NCBI GenBank assembly: GCA_964463165.1
Contig: CAYXBK010000008.1
Coordinates: 1-64,000 of the forward strand
Direction of reading: 5' to 3'
Length of the DNA stretch: 64,000 bases
From: UBA7236 sp964463165
GTDB lineage: Bacteria; Bacteroidota; Bacteroidia; Chitinophagales; BACL12
Positions 35,686-44,655 of this stretch are shown piece after piece. A program made the translations under genes and the position numbers. The notes under the pieces are model-generated. The model was given only the letters and a program-made list of their open reading frames with translations. It was not told the DNA's origin and searched no databases. Numbering within the stretch: position 1 is the stretch's first letter; each line of letters opens with the position of its first letter.

Positions 35686-36573
35686 TTATTTTGCATGACC
35701 GAACGGTACTGCGAAACTCAGCCATGGGACGGGATAATATGAACCATCAGCACTGAATTCCATGACTGCAAAATCGAGTGATGATTTTTTGAATATTACT
35801 CTGGCTCCACCTGAAAATACACCGGCAGAAGATTCTCCGCCATCGAAAATATAATTTTCAGTTACTAAATACCATGATCTTGCAATACGCACCATTCCAC
35901 TGATGTTCATACTAGGATAATCGCCCCATTCTCCGCCCGCAAATCCATAACCCAAACCGAATGATATATTTGAATTTCGTGATCCTGCGGTTAATGTGCC
36001 GTATGCAATCCCGAACGAATTAGTACCGGTTTCTTCCGTTTCAAGTCCGAGTACGGTTCCGATCAATGCGCCGCCACCGATATTCAGTTTATCTTTCACA
36101 AGCGGAAATTGCACTTTTGGTGTGAGCCAAACAGGAGTTGGTGCACCATCAAATAAAAACAACGGCACAATGCCCAGGCCCATTGTAAAATTGTTTGTGA
36201 ATCCGTAACTCGCCTGATTAAAAAAGAGAAATGTGTTTTGATAGTATCCTTCACCTTTGCGAAGTCCGTAACCATTCGGTGCGAAGAAATAACGTGCATC
36301 CTGTGGTGTATGCGTCCAGATTTTATCTCCTTTGATTTCAGAATCTGAAACCAATTGCATGGAACGCATATTTATTTTTAAGATTTTGACCTCTCCGATG
36401 TTTGCAGTTTTTAAAATAATTTCATTTTCATTGTTTGAGATCAATGTGCCGGTGTATTTATTTCCATCATTTGTTTCAACTACATAGATGGAATTATCGG
36501 CCGTTGAAGAATTTTGTGCTGAAGCTTGTCCGCATATTGCGAAAAAGAGCACGGTGTAGAGTAAGTGTTTCAT
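35686..36573 (-). CDS. Exported hypothetical protein
   Basis: 295 residues from the ATG at 36573 (MKHLLYTVLFF), where a signal peptide ends at ASAQ; an upstream in-frame Met at 36603 is unlikely. Residues 25-75 (VVETNDGNKYTGTLISNNENEIILKT) form a small beta domain seen at the start of other Bacteroidota envelope proteins. The rest is Gly/aromatic-rich strands (GGGALIGTVLG, ISFGLGYGFAGGEW) suggestive of an outer-membrane barrel. No function is assigned. Confidence 0.7.
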   Translation of the reverse strand: MKHLLYTVLFFAICGQASAQNSSTADNSIYVVETNDGNKYTGTLISNNENEIILKTANIGEVKILKINMRSMQLVSDSEIKGDKIWTHTPQDARYFFAPNGYGLRKGEGYYQNTFLFFNQASYGFTNNFTMGLGIVPLFLFDGAPTPVWLTPKVQFPLVKDKLNIGGGALIGTVLGLETEETGTNSFGIAYGTLTAGSRNSNISFGLGYGFAGGEWGDYPSMNISGMVRIARSWYLVTENYIFDGGESSAGVFSGGARVIFKKSSLDFAVMEFSADGSYYPVPWLSFAVPFGHAK

Positions 36574-36777
36574 CGTATTTGTTTTGTTGTTTAACAAAAG
36601 CAAATCTGCTGCAGATGACAGGCTGAAACGAATTGATGTAAGCCAGCCGGCCGGTAATATTTACCGATAAATCCTATTGAGCCGGAAGGAATCCTTATGT
36701 TAATTGATATTTGCCTGCCGCAGAAGTCGGATTGCGGGATTCAATAATCCATGTAATAGGAACCGGTGTTGAAAGGC

Positions 36778-37479
36778 TTACATTATCTGCACCGGACGCA
36801 GCAGGTCAAAATAATAATTGAAGCCAATGCCGAAAGTAAACGCCCGGCCATCACCACCCGGGTTAAACATATATCCCGCTTCGGGGCGCAATGCCCACTT
36901 GTCCAAATGAGTGCTGACGCCAAATCCTAAATTCAAACCGATCGGCAGATCCGCATCTTCCACCAAAAATAAATCTGATGTAACCGATGCCGTAATTTCA
37001 AAATACTGATTGTAGGAATATGTATATAAAATCCGCGGGCTTAAAACAAAAGTCGGTGCCTCGCTTTTTGCAGCATATACACCCAAAGGAAAAATAATCG
37101 CCCATTTATTTTCTATCAGGCTGAATTTCGGAGCGATATCGTAATAGTGATAATATTCAGTTATATTATCAGGGAAAGAAATTAATTCGTAACGGAATTT
37201 CAAATTTAATTTAGGTGATACTCCATAACCAAGGCCGATTCCGTAATTCTGATTTGATTTTTCCAGCTCGTTACCGTCTTCTGTATAATAATAAGGTGAA
37301 AAATTCCCGCGAATTTCAAGTTGATTTTGTTCGAGCATTTTTGCGCTGTCAAAAATGGAATTAACCGGAACGCAACCGGAGAAAACAAAAAGAAAGTACC
37401 AATTTGCAAATTTACCAATGTACCAATTGGCTGGCGCAATTGTGCGTTTGCTGATCAGTAGCAAAGAAGGTTTGCGCAT
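36778..37479 (-). CDS. Putative outer-membrane lipoprotein whose N-terminus is encoded by a repeat
   Basis: 233 residues. The leader contains NWYIGKFANWY, which is a translation of four period-8 repeat units (37396-37427), then FLFVFSGC, a plausible lipobox with Cys near residue 36. The body is beta-barrel-like (GIGLGYGVSPKLNLKFRYEL, ending in a strand FTFGIGFNYYF). The only usable start is the ATG at 37479, so the repeat units are part of the reading frame. The lipoprotein call depends on the unusual leader being functional. Confidence 0.65.
   Translation of the reverse strand: MRKPSLLLISKRTIAPANWYIGKFANWYFLFVFSGCVPVNSIFDSAKMLEQNQLEIRGNFSPYYYTEDGNELEKSNQNYGIGLGYGVSPKLNLKFRYELISFPDNITEYYHYYDIAPKFSLIENKWAIIFPLGVYAAKSEAPTFVLSPRILYTYSYNQYFEITASVTSDLFLVEDADLPIGLNLGFGVSTHLDKWALRPEAGYMFNPGGDGRAFTFGIGFNYYFDLLRPVQIM
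37396..37427 (+). repeat. Period-8 array (GTACCAAT units) inside a coding region
   Basis: Units GTACCAAT, TTGCAAAT, TTACCAAT, GTACCAAT, in phase. It lies within the signal-peptide codons of the gene at 36778-37479 and is followed by TGGCTGGCG. Confidence 0.8.
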
Positions 37480-37503
37480 TTGTTTTTTTTATTAACCACA
37501 AAC

Positions 37504-37527
37504 AAATGAATTTACCAATATACCAAT
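37504..37527 (+). repeat. Period-8 array (TTACCAAT units)
   Basis: AAATGAAT, TTACCAAT, ATACCAAT, then TAACTGGCG. It sits about 108 bp from the matching units inside the neighbouring gene, and the shared CTGGCG flank suggests local duplication. Confidence 0.7.
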
Positions 37528-37558
37528 TAACTGGCGTAGCGAATTCTCATGTCAGCAC

Positions 37559-37644
37559 ATTGGTACATTGGTATATTGGTACATTGGTAAATTGGTATAT
37601 TGGTACATTGGTAAATTGATTCATTGGTACATTTGCACATTGGC
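37559..37644 (-). repeat. Period-8 array, ten units of ATTGGTAC type, inverted relative to its neighbours
   Basis: On the plus strand: ATTGGTAC, ATTGGTAT, ATTGGTAC, ATTGGTAA, ATTGGTAT, ATTGGTAC, ATTGGTAA, ATTGATTC, ATTGGTAC, ATTTGCAC, then ATTGGC. This is the reverse complement of the units at 37396 and 37504. It ends 2 bp from the stop codon of the EF-G-like gene. Confidence 0.9.
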
Positions 37645-37646
37645 TC

Positions 37647-39776
37647 TCACACTTCCGCCAACTCCTCTTTATGTGCCGCCATTAATTGTGTTTGAATTTC
37701 AAACGGCACCGGTGCATATTCTGCAAATTTCCGGGTGAATTTTCCTCTGCCCTGCGTTAAGCTGCGCAAGGTGGATGAATAATCATATAATTCGGAAAGC
37801 GGAACACGTGCAATTACTTTTTGATAATGACCGTCGGTATCCATACCCATTACAATTCCCCTTCTTGTTTGCAGGTCACCGATCACTTCACCCATATAAT
37901 CTCCCGGCACCAATACTTCGAGGTCATATATCGGTTCGAGTATTTTCGGATCCGCTTCACGGAATGCATTTCTGAAAGCCATCATCCCTGCAATTTTAAA
38001 TGCCATATCATTGCTGTCTACGGGATGCATTTTTCCATCGTAAACACTCACCCGTACATCACGTACATATGATCCTGTCAGCGGGCCGTTTGTCATTTTT
38101 TCCATCACACCTTTTAATATGGATGGTAAAAATCTTGCATCAATAGCACCGCCGACAATACAATTAAAGAATACAAGTTTGCCGCCCCATTTCAACGGAT
38201 ATTCTTCACGTCCGCGAACGGTAATATCTTTCGGATCAGGCATGCCTTCATACCATGGCTCAACAATCATATGCACCTCGCCGAACTGACCGGCACCGCC
38301 ACTCTGTTTTTTATGGCGGTAATCCGATTTAACCGCTTTTTGAATTGTTTCGCGATAAGGAATGCGTGGTTTAATATAATCGAGTTTAATTCCGTATAAA
38401 TGTTCGATCTTCCATTTAATTACCGCAAGATGTAATTCACCCTGTGCATTTACAATGGTTTGTTTTAATTCCATATTGTGATCGATCGTAACAGTCGGAT
38501 CTTCTTCATGAATATGATTTAAAGCCAAACCCATTTTTTCTTCATCACCTTTATTTTTCACTTCAATTGCGGCCTGCACTTTTGGTTCAGGGAAAATAAT
38601 CGGCACCACTTCCACATCCTGTCCTTTTACTGCAAGTGTATTATTTGTATGTGTCTTTTTTAATTTCACTGTCGTTCCGATATCACCCGCCATTAATTCG
38701 GTAACGGTATCGCGTTTTTTACCCTGCAATACAAACAGCTGACTGATGCGTTCCGAATTTGATGTATTTGTATTTGTGAGATCCATACCCGTTGCAATTT
38801 TTCCGCTGCAAACTTTGAAATAACTCATGTCTCCCAAATGCGGCTCACTGACGGTTTTAAAAATGAAAGCAATTGTCGGGTTATTTGCATTGCACGGAAG
38901 ATCCATTCCGTTCGTCAGTTTTTCAGGCGGCATAATGGATGCACTCGGGCAACATTTATCTATAAATCCCATAATGCGTCCGCTGCCCATATTATGTTTT
39001 GCAGATACACAGAAAACGGGAAATAATTCATGATGGCGAATGGAGATCATTAAACCTTTCACAAGTTCTTCTTCTTCCAGTGTACCTTTTTCAAAAAACT
39101 TCTCCATTAATCCTTCATCATTTTCTGCAATTGCTTCAATTAATTCGTTGTGTAAACGTTGAGCTTTTTCCATTTCCTCTGCCGGGATGGCAACTTTTTC
39201 GGGTTTTCCTCCGTCAGCTTTAAACTGATACATCACCATTGTGTGCACATCAATAATAGAATTAAAATCCACTCCCTGATTATAAGGATATTGAACAACA
39301 GTAATTTTTCTTCCAAAGCGCTCTTTTGCCTGATCAATTGTATTTTCAAAATCAGATTTTTCTTCATCGAGATGGTTCACAACAAACAGCATTGGTTTTC
39401 TGAGATGATCGGCATATTCCCAGATAATTTCAGTTCCCACTTCCACACCATGCGCCGCATTTAAAACCATGATCCCCGTATCCGCAACTTTAAAAGCGCT
39501 GAAAACTTCACCGATAAAATCGTCCATGCCGGGTGTATCGAGGATATTGATCTTCGTGTCTTTCCATTCTGCATGCATTAAAGTGGTAAAAATGCTGTTC
39601 CCTCTTTCGTGTTCGAGGTCGCTGTAATCAGAAACGGTATTGTTCTCCTTTACAGAGCCCCTGCGGTTAATAGCTCCGGCTTCAAACAACATGCATTCTG
39701 CCAGCGTTGTTTTGCCGGAGCCCTGATGCCCCACCAAAACGACATTTTTGATCTTATCACTGTTATAAGTTTTCAT
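37647..39776 (-). CDS. Elongation factor G-like translational GTPase
   Basis: 709 residues from the ATG at 39776, normal for EF-G. G1 GHQGSGKTT is at 16-24, G2 region HERGNSIFT, G3 DTPGMDD, and G4 reads NHLD instead of NKxD. EF-G domains II-V follow, with GGAGQFGEVH and GSYVRDVRVSVYDGK. The divergent G2/G4 motifs suggest an EF-G paralogue (EF-G II or FusA2-like) rather than the main factor, which is normally in the str operon. The start is fixed by a strong AAGGAGG, rare in this phylum. Its role is not determined. Confidence 0.88.
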   Translation of the reverse strand: MKTYNSDKIKNVVLVGHQGSGKTTLAECMLFEAGAINRRGSVKENNTVSDYSDLEHERGNSIFTTLMHAEWKDTKINILDTPGMDDFIGEVFSAFKVADTGIMVLNAAHGVEVGTEIIWEYADHLRKPMLFVVNHLDEEKSDFENTIDQAKERFGRKITVVQYPYNQGVDFNSIIDVHTMVMYQFKADGGKPEKVAIPAEEMEKAQRLHNELIEAIAENDEGLMEKFFEKGTLEEEELVKGLMISIRHHELFPVFCVSAKHNMGSGRIMGFIDKCCPSASIMPPEKLTNGMDLPCNANNPTIAFIFKTVSEPHLGDMSYFKVCSGKIATGMDLTNTNTSNSERISQLFVLQGKKRDTVTELMAGDIGTTVKLKKTHTNNTLAVKGQDVEVVPIIFPEPKVQAAIEVKNKGDEEKMGLALNHIHEEDPTVTIDHNMELKQTIVNAQGELHLAVIKWKIEHLYGIKLDYIKPRIPYRETIQKAVKSDYRHKKQSGGAGQFGEVHMIVEPWYEGMPDPKDITVRGREEYPLKWGGKLVFFNCIVGGAIDARFLPSILKGVMEKMTNGPLTGSYVRDVRVSVYDGKMHPVDSNDMAFKIAGMMAFRNAFREADPKILEPIYDLEVLVPGDYMGEVIGDLQTRRGIVMGMDTDGHYQKVIARVPLSELYDYSSTLRSLTQGRGKFTRKFAEYAPVPFEIQTQLMAAHKEELAEV

Positions 39777-39779
39777 ATA

Positions 39780-39787
39780 TCCTCCTT
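39780..39787 (-). promoter_or_regulatory. Strong Shine-Dalgarno site of the EF-G-like gene
   Basis: On the minus strand AAGGAGGA lies four to five bases before the ATG at 39776. Genes in this window otherwise lack clear Shine-Dalgarno sites, as is usual in Bacteroidota, so this one decides the start and stands out. Confidence 0.65.
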
Positions 39788-39999
39788 GGCTTTTAGTTAG
39801 AGCTTGCAATTTAAAGAATGTTGGATATAAAAAAAAGGATTTCGATACGGGTATTCCCTGCTGCAAATTTGAGCGGCACTTGCATAATGATCTGTGATTG
39901 AAGTCAAGGGATAAGTCGAAATTCACACGCATCATTTCTGAGCAGAATTGAACTTAGATTCCAGCCTATATTTCCGTACCTTTAATAAAAACCTCTGCG

Positions 40000-41151
40000 A
40001 TGGGAAATTTCAGGCATATTCCTTTCATCCTTATTTGTTGCATACTTTATAGCTGTCAGCAAACCGATGTAAAAATTTCATCCCAAAATATTTCATCTGC
40101 AACTGATGCGGAAATCAACAAATGGAATACTACAAATAATGTAATGCTCGGTATTCGGGGCAATGATCCGAAAAATGCAAACCTCACAGTTACACAGCAG
40201 GATGGAAAATACGATGTGCAGGTACGCACAAAAGAAAATCTTGCAGGCACCTTAAACAGGTACGGAACGGAAGATGAAGATAACGGCAGCTCTGATCTGA
40301 ATTTTTTAATGATGTTGTCGCAACCATTCAATGCATTTTATAATAATGCCGACAAGAGTGATGACGACGAATGGTTTTTTCCAAATGTTCTGGAAGGTGA
40401 CGACAAGCATTGCGGTGAAACAAAAATTACGGATTTACCATTTATGTGGGGCGAAGTTGCATTACCCGATGCCTATATTAATAATAACCGTTTTTTCCCC
40501 CGCAGTGATGATGACCATTGTGTTGAATGCAATTTTCTTCACAAAGAGGATACACTCGGGATGTATGGCGTTCTGGTTACAGACGGCGGTCACGGCAAAC
40601 AACCTGAAATGCACCCTGTGCAGCAAGTTTGGTTCAGAGATAAAAATGTGATGACGAAAACCGAAAGCGCTTACTGGCTGGTATTTGCTCAGGATGCTTC
40701 CGACAGATTCTCCGATTGGATCGGATCGCCTTTGCACGGACAGTTTTTAATCGCCTTCAGCGTTCACCCTGAACCTCTGAATATTGTGAATACGCCACTT
40801 ACAATGGATATATCCATTGAGGAGCAATCTGATCTGGTTACGCATAAATTTTCACCCGACAGGACAGATTGTGATAATGGCACGAGTCATTCTCTTTTTA
40901 TCGATGGACAAAAACTACTGACCGTAAACGAATTCACGAATAATTTACCCGATGAATCAGGTGATGATGAAATTGGGATTCAATTTGTTGAATTAAAAAA
41001 AATTTCAGACGGCACGGTTCGGGGATATGTTCAGGTTTCAAGCGTGATCGGGGATAAGGCAACAGATCCATTCGGATTTTTGATTTTGCGACTTGTTATT
41101 CATCAGCCCAAAGGGCCGCTCACAAACGATGATGTGATATTATTGAAATAA
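40000..41151 (+). CDS. Hypothetical lipoprotein
   Basis: 383 residues. The signal peptide FILICCILYSCQQTD has a lipobox (LYSC) with Cys near residue 19, so the protein is probably anchored to a membrane. The mature part is acidic with clustered Cys (DKHCGETK, DDHCVECNF) and no domain that I recognise. About 50 bp upstream is TA-rich DNA with near-consensus -7 sequences. No function is proposed. Confidence 0.65.
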   Translation: MGNFRHIPFILICCILYSCQQTDVKISSQNISSATDAEINKWNTTNNVMLGIRGNDPKNANLTVTQQDGKYDVQVRTKENLAGTLNRYGTEDEDNGSSDLNFLMMLSQPFNAFYNNADKSDDDEWFFPNVLEGDDKHCGETKITDLPFMWGEVALPDAYINNNRFFPRSDDDHCVECNFLHKEDTLGMYGVLVTDGGHGKQPEMHPVQQVWFRDKNVMTKTESAYWLVFAQDASDRFSDWIGSPLHGQFLIAFSVHPEPLNIVNTPLTMDISIEEQSDLVTHKFSPDRTDCDNGTSHSLFIDGQKLLTVNEFTNNLPDESGDDEIGIQFVELKKISDGTVRGYVQVSSVIGDKATDPFGFLILRLVIHQPKGPLTNDDVILLK

Positions 41152-41367
41152 TCCGGAGGCTCGTTTTTTCTAAATCTGTTGATTGCTTTTATTTCTAATT
41201 GTTCTCAAAGTGACCGCAATTACAGCGTGCATAGCAATTAAATCCAGATATCAAAATTCATTTTACTTATCCACAAACACGCAAATTGCTGTTGGAAAGT
41301 TTAAGCCGGTTTTAGCCTTTACCGCCGGGCAAGCAATTAATTTTACGGTCAGTTCGCAAAACAAAAA

Positions 41368-42048
41368 ATGCAGGTTACTTATTTTGGTCATTCGTGTTTT
41401 CAAATTGTTGTAGGCGGTAAGAAATTATTGTTTGATCCGTTTATTTCGCAAAACCCGCTTGCAGCTGAAATTGATTTAAAAAAAATTGAAGCGGATTATA
41501 TTTTCGTTTCACATGCACATAATGATCATACAGCGGATTTATTATCGCTTGCAAAACAAACAGATGCAATGGTCGTTGGTATATGGGAAATGCATATGTG
41601 GTGTCAGCGGCATGGAATTACAAAAACACATCCGCTCAATATCGGTGGCTCCTGGCAATTTGATTTCGGAAAAGTGAAAATGATCGAAGCGGTGCATTCA
41701 AGTTCATTTCAAGACGGTACATATGGCGGCAGTCCGGCGGGATTTTATTTTGAGACGGCTGAAATAAATTTTTACTATGCGGGAGATACGGCTTTGTATA
41801 ACGGGATGAAATTATTGGGACGCTTTGCAAATATTGATATTGCTTTTCTTCCCATCGGAAATAATTTTACCATGGGTGTCGATGATGCGTTGATCGCTTC
41901 AAAATATATTAAATGCGATACGGTGATCGGCATGCATTACGATACATTCGGATTTATTAAAATCAATCATGAAGAAGCAAAACAAAAATTCAGTAATCAG
42001 GATAAGAAATTAATATTGATGAAAGTTGGGGAGATGTTGGAGGTGTAG
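41368..42048 (+). CDS. Metal-dependent hydrolase, UPF0173 (beta-lactamase fold)
   Basis: 226 residues, the usual size of this cytoplasmic family. The metallo-beta-lactamase metal motif is HAHNDHTAD, preceded by THSC-like FGHSCF at the start. Later ligands are in AVHSSSF, YAGDTALY and GMHYDTF. The natural substrate is unknown. The stop codon TAG (42046-42048) forms part of the first unit of a period-7 array that fills the gap to parA. Confidence 0.88.
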   Translation: MQVTYFGHSCFQIVVGGKKLLFDPFISQNPLAAEIDLKKIEADYIFVSHAHNDHTADLLSLAKQTDAMVVGIWEMHMWCQRHGITKTHPLNIGGSWQFDFGKVKMIEAVHSSSFQDGTYGGSPAGFYFETAEINFYYAGDTALYNGMKLLGRFANIDIAFLPIGNNFTMGVDDALIASKYIKCDTVIGMHYDTFGFIKINHEEAKQKFSNQDKKLILMKVGEMLEV

Positions 42049-42095
42049 TCCTCAGTGCAGAGTCGGCGGTCTGCAGTCTTCGGTCGGCAGTCGGG
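42047..42095 (+). repeat. Period-7 array (unit AGTCNNC) starting inside a stop codon
   Basis: Seven in-phase units: AGTCCTC, AGTGCAG, AGTCGGC, GGTCTGC, AGTCTTC, GGTCGGC, AGTCGGG. The first unit begins at the A of the preceding TAG stop. The same unit family recurs at 46913-46960. Confidence 0.85.
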
Positions 42096-42114
42096 CTGAC
42101 GCAAAAGTAGCGGG

Positions 42115-42142
42115 CACCGAACACCGAACACAGAACAAAAAC
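42115..42142 (+). repeat. Short period-7 array (CACCGAA)
   Basis: CACCGAA, CACCGAA, CACAGAA, CAAAAAC in phase, between the AGTCNNC array and the period-8 array upstream of parA. Confidence 0.6.
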
Positions 42143-42152
42143 CAATCACTCT

Positions 42153-42200
42153 CAAACAACATGAACACACGAACACTTGAACACACGAACACATTAAAAC
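42153..42200 (+). repeat. Period-8 array (ATGAACAC units) before parA
   Basis: CAAACAAC, ATGAACAC, ACGAACAC, TTGAACAC, ACGAACAC, ATTAAAAC, ending 7 bp before the parA ATG. It is the same family as the array that runs into rimO (21206-21253). Confidence 0.85.
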
Positions 42201-42207
42201 AGACCAA

Positions 42208-43020
42208 ATGGGAAAAATAATTGCGATTGCGAATCAGAAAGGCGGAGTTGGTAAAACCACCACTGCAATTAATCTTGCCGCGAGCCTGGCCGTACTGGAA
42301 TTTAAAGTTTTGCTTGTAGATGCAGATCCGCAGGCAAATTCAACAAGCGGTGTCGGATTCGATCCAAAAGAAAACCGGATCAATATTTATGATTGCCTGA
42401 TCAATGAAAAGCATGCAAAAGATGCTGTTGTGGAAACTGAAACACCACATTTGCATTTATTGCCTTCGCATCTCGATCTGGTAGGTGCGGAAATTGAACT
42501 GATCAATCACCCGAACCGTGAACGCATTTTAAAAGGTGTTCTGGAAGAAGTGAAAAATAAATATGATTTTATTTTTATCGACTGCTCACCTTCACTCGGA
42601 TTAATTACCGTCAATGCACTTACTGCTGCCGATTCGGTACTGGTTCCTGTGCAATGCGAATATTTTGCACTGGAAGGATTGGGTAAATTGCTCAATACAA
42701 TAAAAATTGTTCAGACACGGTTAAATAATAATCTGCAAATCGAAGGTATTTTACTCACGATGTATGATGCCCGCCTGCGCTTAAGCAACCAGGTTGTATC
42801 TGAAGTGAAGCGCCATTTTGCCGATGTTGTTTTTGATGTGATCATTCACCGCAACACAAAACTCGGTGAAGCACCAAGTTTCGGAAAACCCGTTATTATG
42901 TATGATGCCGATTGCACAGGCGCCATAAATTATTTAAATTTGGCAAGAGAGGTATTGCAGAAAAATGGTGAAGTGGATATGAAACATATTGACGAACTCC
43001 TGCATATCAACGAAAATTAA
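42208..43020 (+). CDS. parA: Chromosome partitioning ATPase ParA/Soj
   Basis: 270 residues. The deviant Walker A KGGVGKTTT is at 11-19, Walker A' VDADPQANSTSG, and the Walker B region FIFIDCSPSLGLITVNAL. It moves the ParB-parS complex during chromosome segregation. It is followed by parB (62 bp), DUF5683 and dapB, a frequent Bacteroidota gene order, which supports a chromosomal ParA rather than a plasmid one. I did not find a parS site by eye. Confidence 0.96.
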   Translation: MGKIIAIANQKGGVGKTTTAINLAASLAVLEFKVLLVDADPQANSTSGVGFDPKENRINIYDCLINEKHAKDAVVETETPHLHLLPSHLDLVGAEIELINHPNRERILKGVLEEVKNKYDFIFIDCSPSLGLITVNALTAADSVLVPVQCEYFALEGLGKLLNTIKIVQTRLNNNLQIEGILLTMYDARLRLSNQVVSEVKRHFADVVFDVIIHRNTKLGEAPSFGKPVIMYDADCTGAINYLNLAREVLQKNGEVDMKHIDELLHINEN

Positions 43021-43082
43021 TCGCTGCAGCAAATTGCAGCACAGAAACAAGCACTGCTGTTCAGCAGTCGAAATCAGGCGAC

Positions 43083-43976
43083 ATGAGTAATAAAAAATCA
43101 GATCTTGGAAAAGGCATCAGGGCACTGCTTGAAAGTATAGATACCGATTCGTCGGCAGAACTCACTGAGAAAAAAGTGATCCGTGAAATGAGTTCAACGA
43201 CGAATATTTCTCTCTCGTCTATTGAATTAAACCCGTTTCAGCCACGTGCAGATTTCAATGAAACCGCATTAAAGGAATTAAGTGATTCGATCCGCATTCA
43301 CGGCGTGATCCAGCCGATCACCGTGCGGAATATCGGCACAAATAAATATCAGCTCATTTCCGGTGAACGCAGGGTGCGTGCATCCAAAATGGCCGGGCTT
43401 ACCGAAATTCCCGCATACGTGCGCAGTGCAAATGATCAGCAAATGCTGGAATTTGCTTTGATCGAAAATATCCAGCGTGAAGATTTAAATGCAATTGAAG
43501 TTGCCATTCATTTCAGACGGCTTCTTGATGAATGTGATCTCACACATGAAGAACTTGCAGAACGCCTTGGAAAAAGCAGAACATCCGTTACAAATTTTCT
43601 CCGCCTTTTAAAATTGCCACCGGATATTCAGACAGGTTTGAAAGAAAAAAAATTAAGCATGGGCCATGCACGTGCAATTATTAATCTGGAAGATCCTGTG
43701 GGGCAACTTGCAATTTATAAGGAGATCATCAGCCGCAATTTATCTGTTCGCCAGGTGGAGGAACTAGTGCGCAATTTTCAGCATAAAAAGCAGGGCCCGA
43801 AAATAACAACTGCCGGCAGTTTACCATTCGAATTCCGAAAACTGCAGGATGAATTATCTTCGCATCTTTCAACCCGTGTTGTTATTAAAAGATCGAAAAC
43901 CGGAAAAGGAGAAATGATCATTTCATTTTTTTCGGATGAAGATCTGATCCGGTTAAAAGATATTATTGAAGATTGA
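43083..43976 (+). CDS. parB: Chromosome partitioning protein ParB/Spo0J
   Basis: 297 residues: N-terminal LGKGIRALLE (ParA-contact region), ParB/Srx domain with NPFQPRADF and the CTPase box GERRVRASKMAG, helix-turn-helix LTHEELAERLGKSRTSVTNFLRLLKLP, and a C-terminal dimerisation part. It binds parS and loads as a CTP-dependent clamp. Its end overlaps the likely TTG start of the DUF5683 gene by 11 bp. Confidence 0.96.
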   Translation: MSNKKSDLGKGIRALLESIDTDSSAELTEKKVIREMSSTTNISLSSIELNPFQPRADFNETALKELSDSIRIHGVIQPITVRNIGTNKYQLISGERRVRASKMAGLTEIPAYVRSANDQQMLEFALIENIQREDLNAIEVAIHFRRLLDECDLTHEELAERLGKSRTSVTNFLRLLKLPPDIQTGLKEKKLSMGHARAIINLEDPVGQLAIYKEIISRNLSVRQVEELVRNFQHKKQGPKITTAGSLPFEFRKLQDELSSHLSTRVVIKRSKTGKGEMIISFFSDEDLIRLKDIIED

Positions 43977-44655
43977 TTTGGAAAAACTGAAAAACATTTG
44001 CTTCGTTGTTCTGCTTTTAACTGGCAGCACAACAATTGTTTTTTCGCAGTCTGATACGGCAACAATTTCTACAGAAGATTCAATTCTCATAACACAGGAT
44101 CAGGTTGCAGACAGCACCATCAGCCATCCGTTCGGAAAATTCTGGACGCACGATCCGCATTCCGTTAAACAGGCAGCATTATTTTCTGCAATTCTGCCCG
44201 GCCTCGGTCAGGCATACAATGAAAAATACTGGAAAATTCCAATTGTATATGCAGCAATCGGAACGGCAGGTTATTTTGCAATTGCAAATTCACATACCTA
44301 TCATGATTTAAGAAATACATATTTATTGCGGATTGACGGTGATTCTCTCACCTCAGATGAATATGTAAATGTGTATGGCACCGAAGAATATACAGGCGCT
44401 TTAACAGATGATTATCTGCTCACATATATCGATCAGTGGAAGCGGTATACCGACATCAATATCATCGTGCTTTCCTTTATTTATGTATTGAATATTGTTG
44501 ATGCAGTTGTTGATGCGCATTTATATAATTTTGATGTAAGCGACGATCTTTCACTCCATGTGCAGCCATTCATTCTTTCTAATTCTAAATTCAATACGCT
44601 GAATGGAAATACATATGGTGGTATCGGGCTTCATGTAAAACTTTCTTTTAAATGA
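43966..44655 (+). CDS. DUF5683 membrane protein
   Basis: 229 residues. A hydrophobic leader ends at VFSQ. The DUF5683 core HDPHSVKQAALFSAILPGLGQAYNEKYWKIPIVYAAIG is at about 55-95, followed by a second membrane region with FIYVLNIVDAVVDAHLYNFD. The function is unknown, but the parB-DUF5683-dapB order is common in this phylum. The start is TTG, either 43966 (overlapping parB) or 43978; no ATG is available. The stop overlaps the dapB ATG by four bases (ATGA). Confidence 0.85.
   Translation: MKIDLEKLKNICFVVLLLTGSTTIVFSQSDTATISTEDSILITQDQVADSTISHPFGKFWTHDPHSVKQAALFSAILPGLGQAYNEKYWKIPIVYAAIGTAGYFAIANSHTYHDLRNTYLLRIDGDSLTSDEYVNVYGTEEYTGALTDDYLLTYIDQWKRYTDINIIVLSFIYVLNIVDAVVDAHLYNFDVSDDLSLHVQPFILSNSKFNTLNGNTYGGIGLHVKLSFK

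Noticed and set aside
41267..41275. TTATCCACA, a perfect DnaA box, about 0.9 kb upstream of parA
   Set aside because: Only one box was seen, with no cluster, AT-rich unwinding element or dnaA gene, so an origin call is not supported.
42026..42220. 64-codon plus-strand frame ending at parA
   Set aside because: It is read through three tandem arrays and gives NTRTLEHTNTL-type repeats; not a gene.
42208..44000. parS site near parAB
   Set aside because: I looked for a TGTTTCACGTGAAACA-like palindrome and did not find one; absence by eye is not proof.
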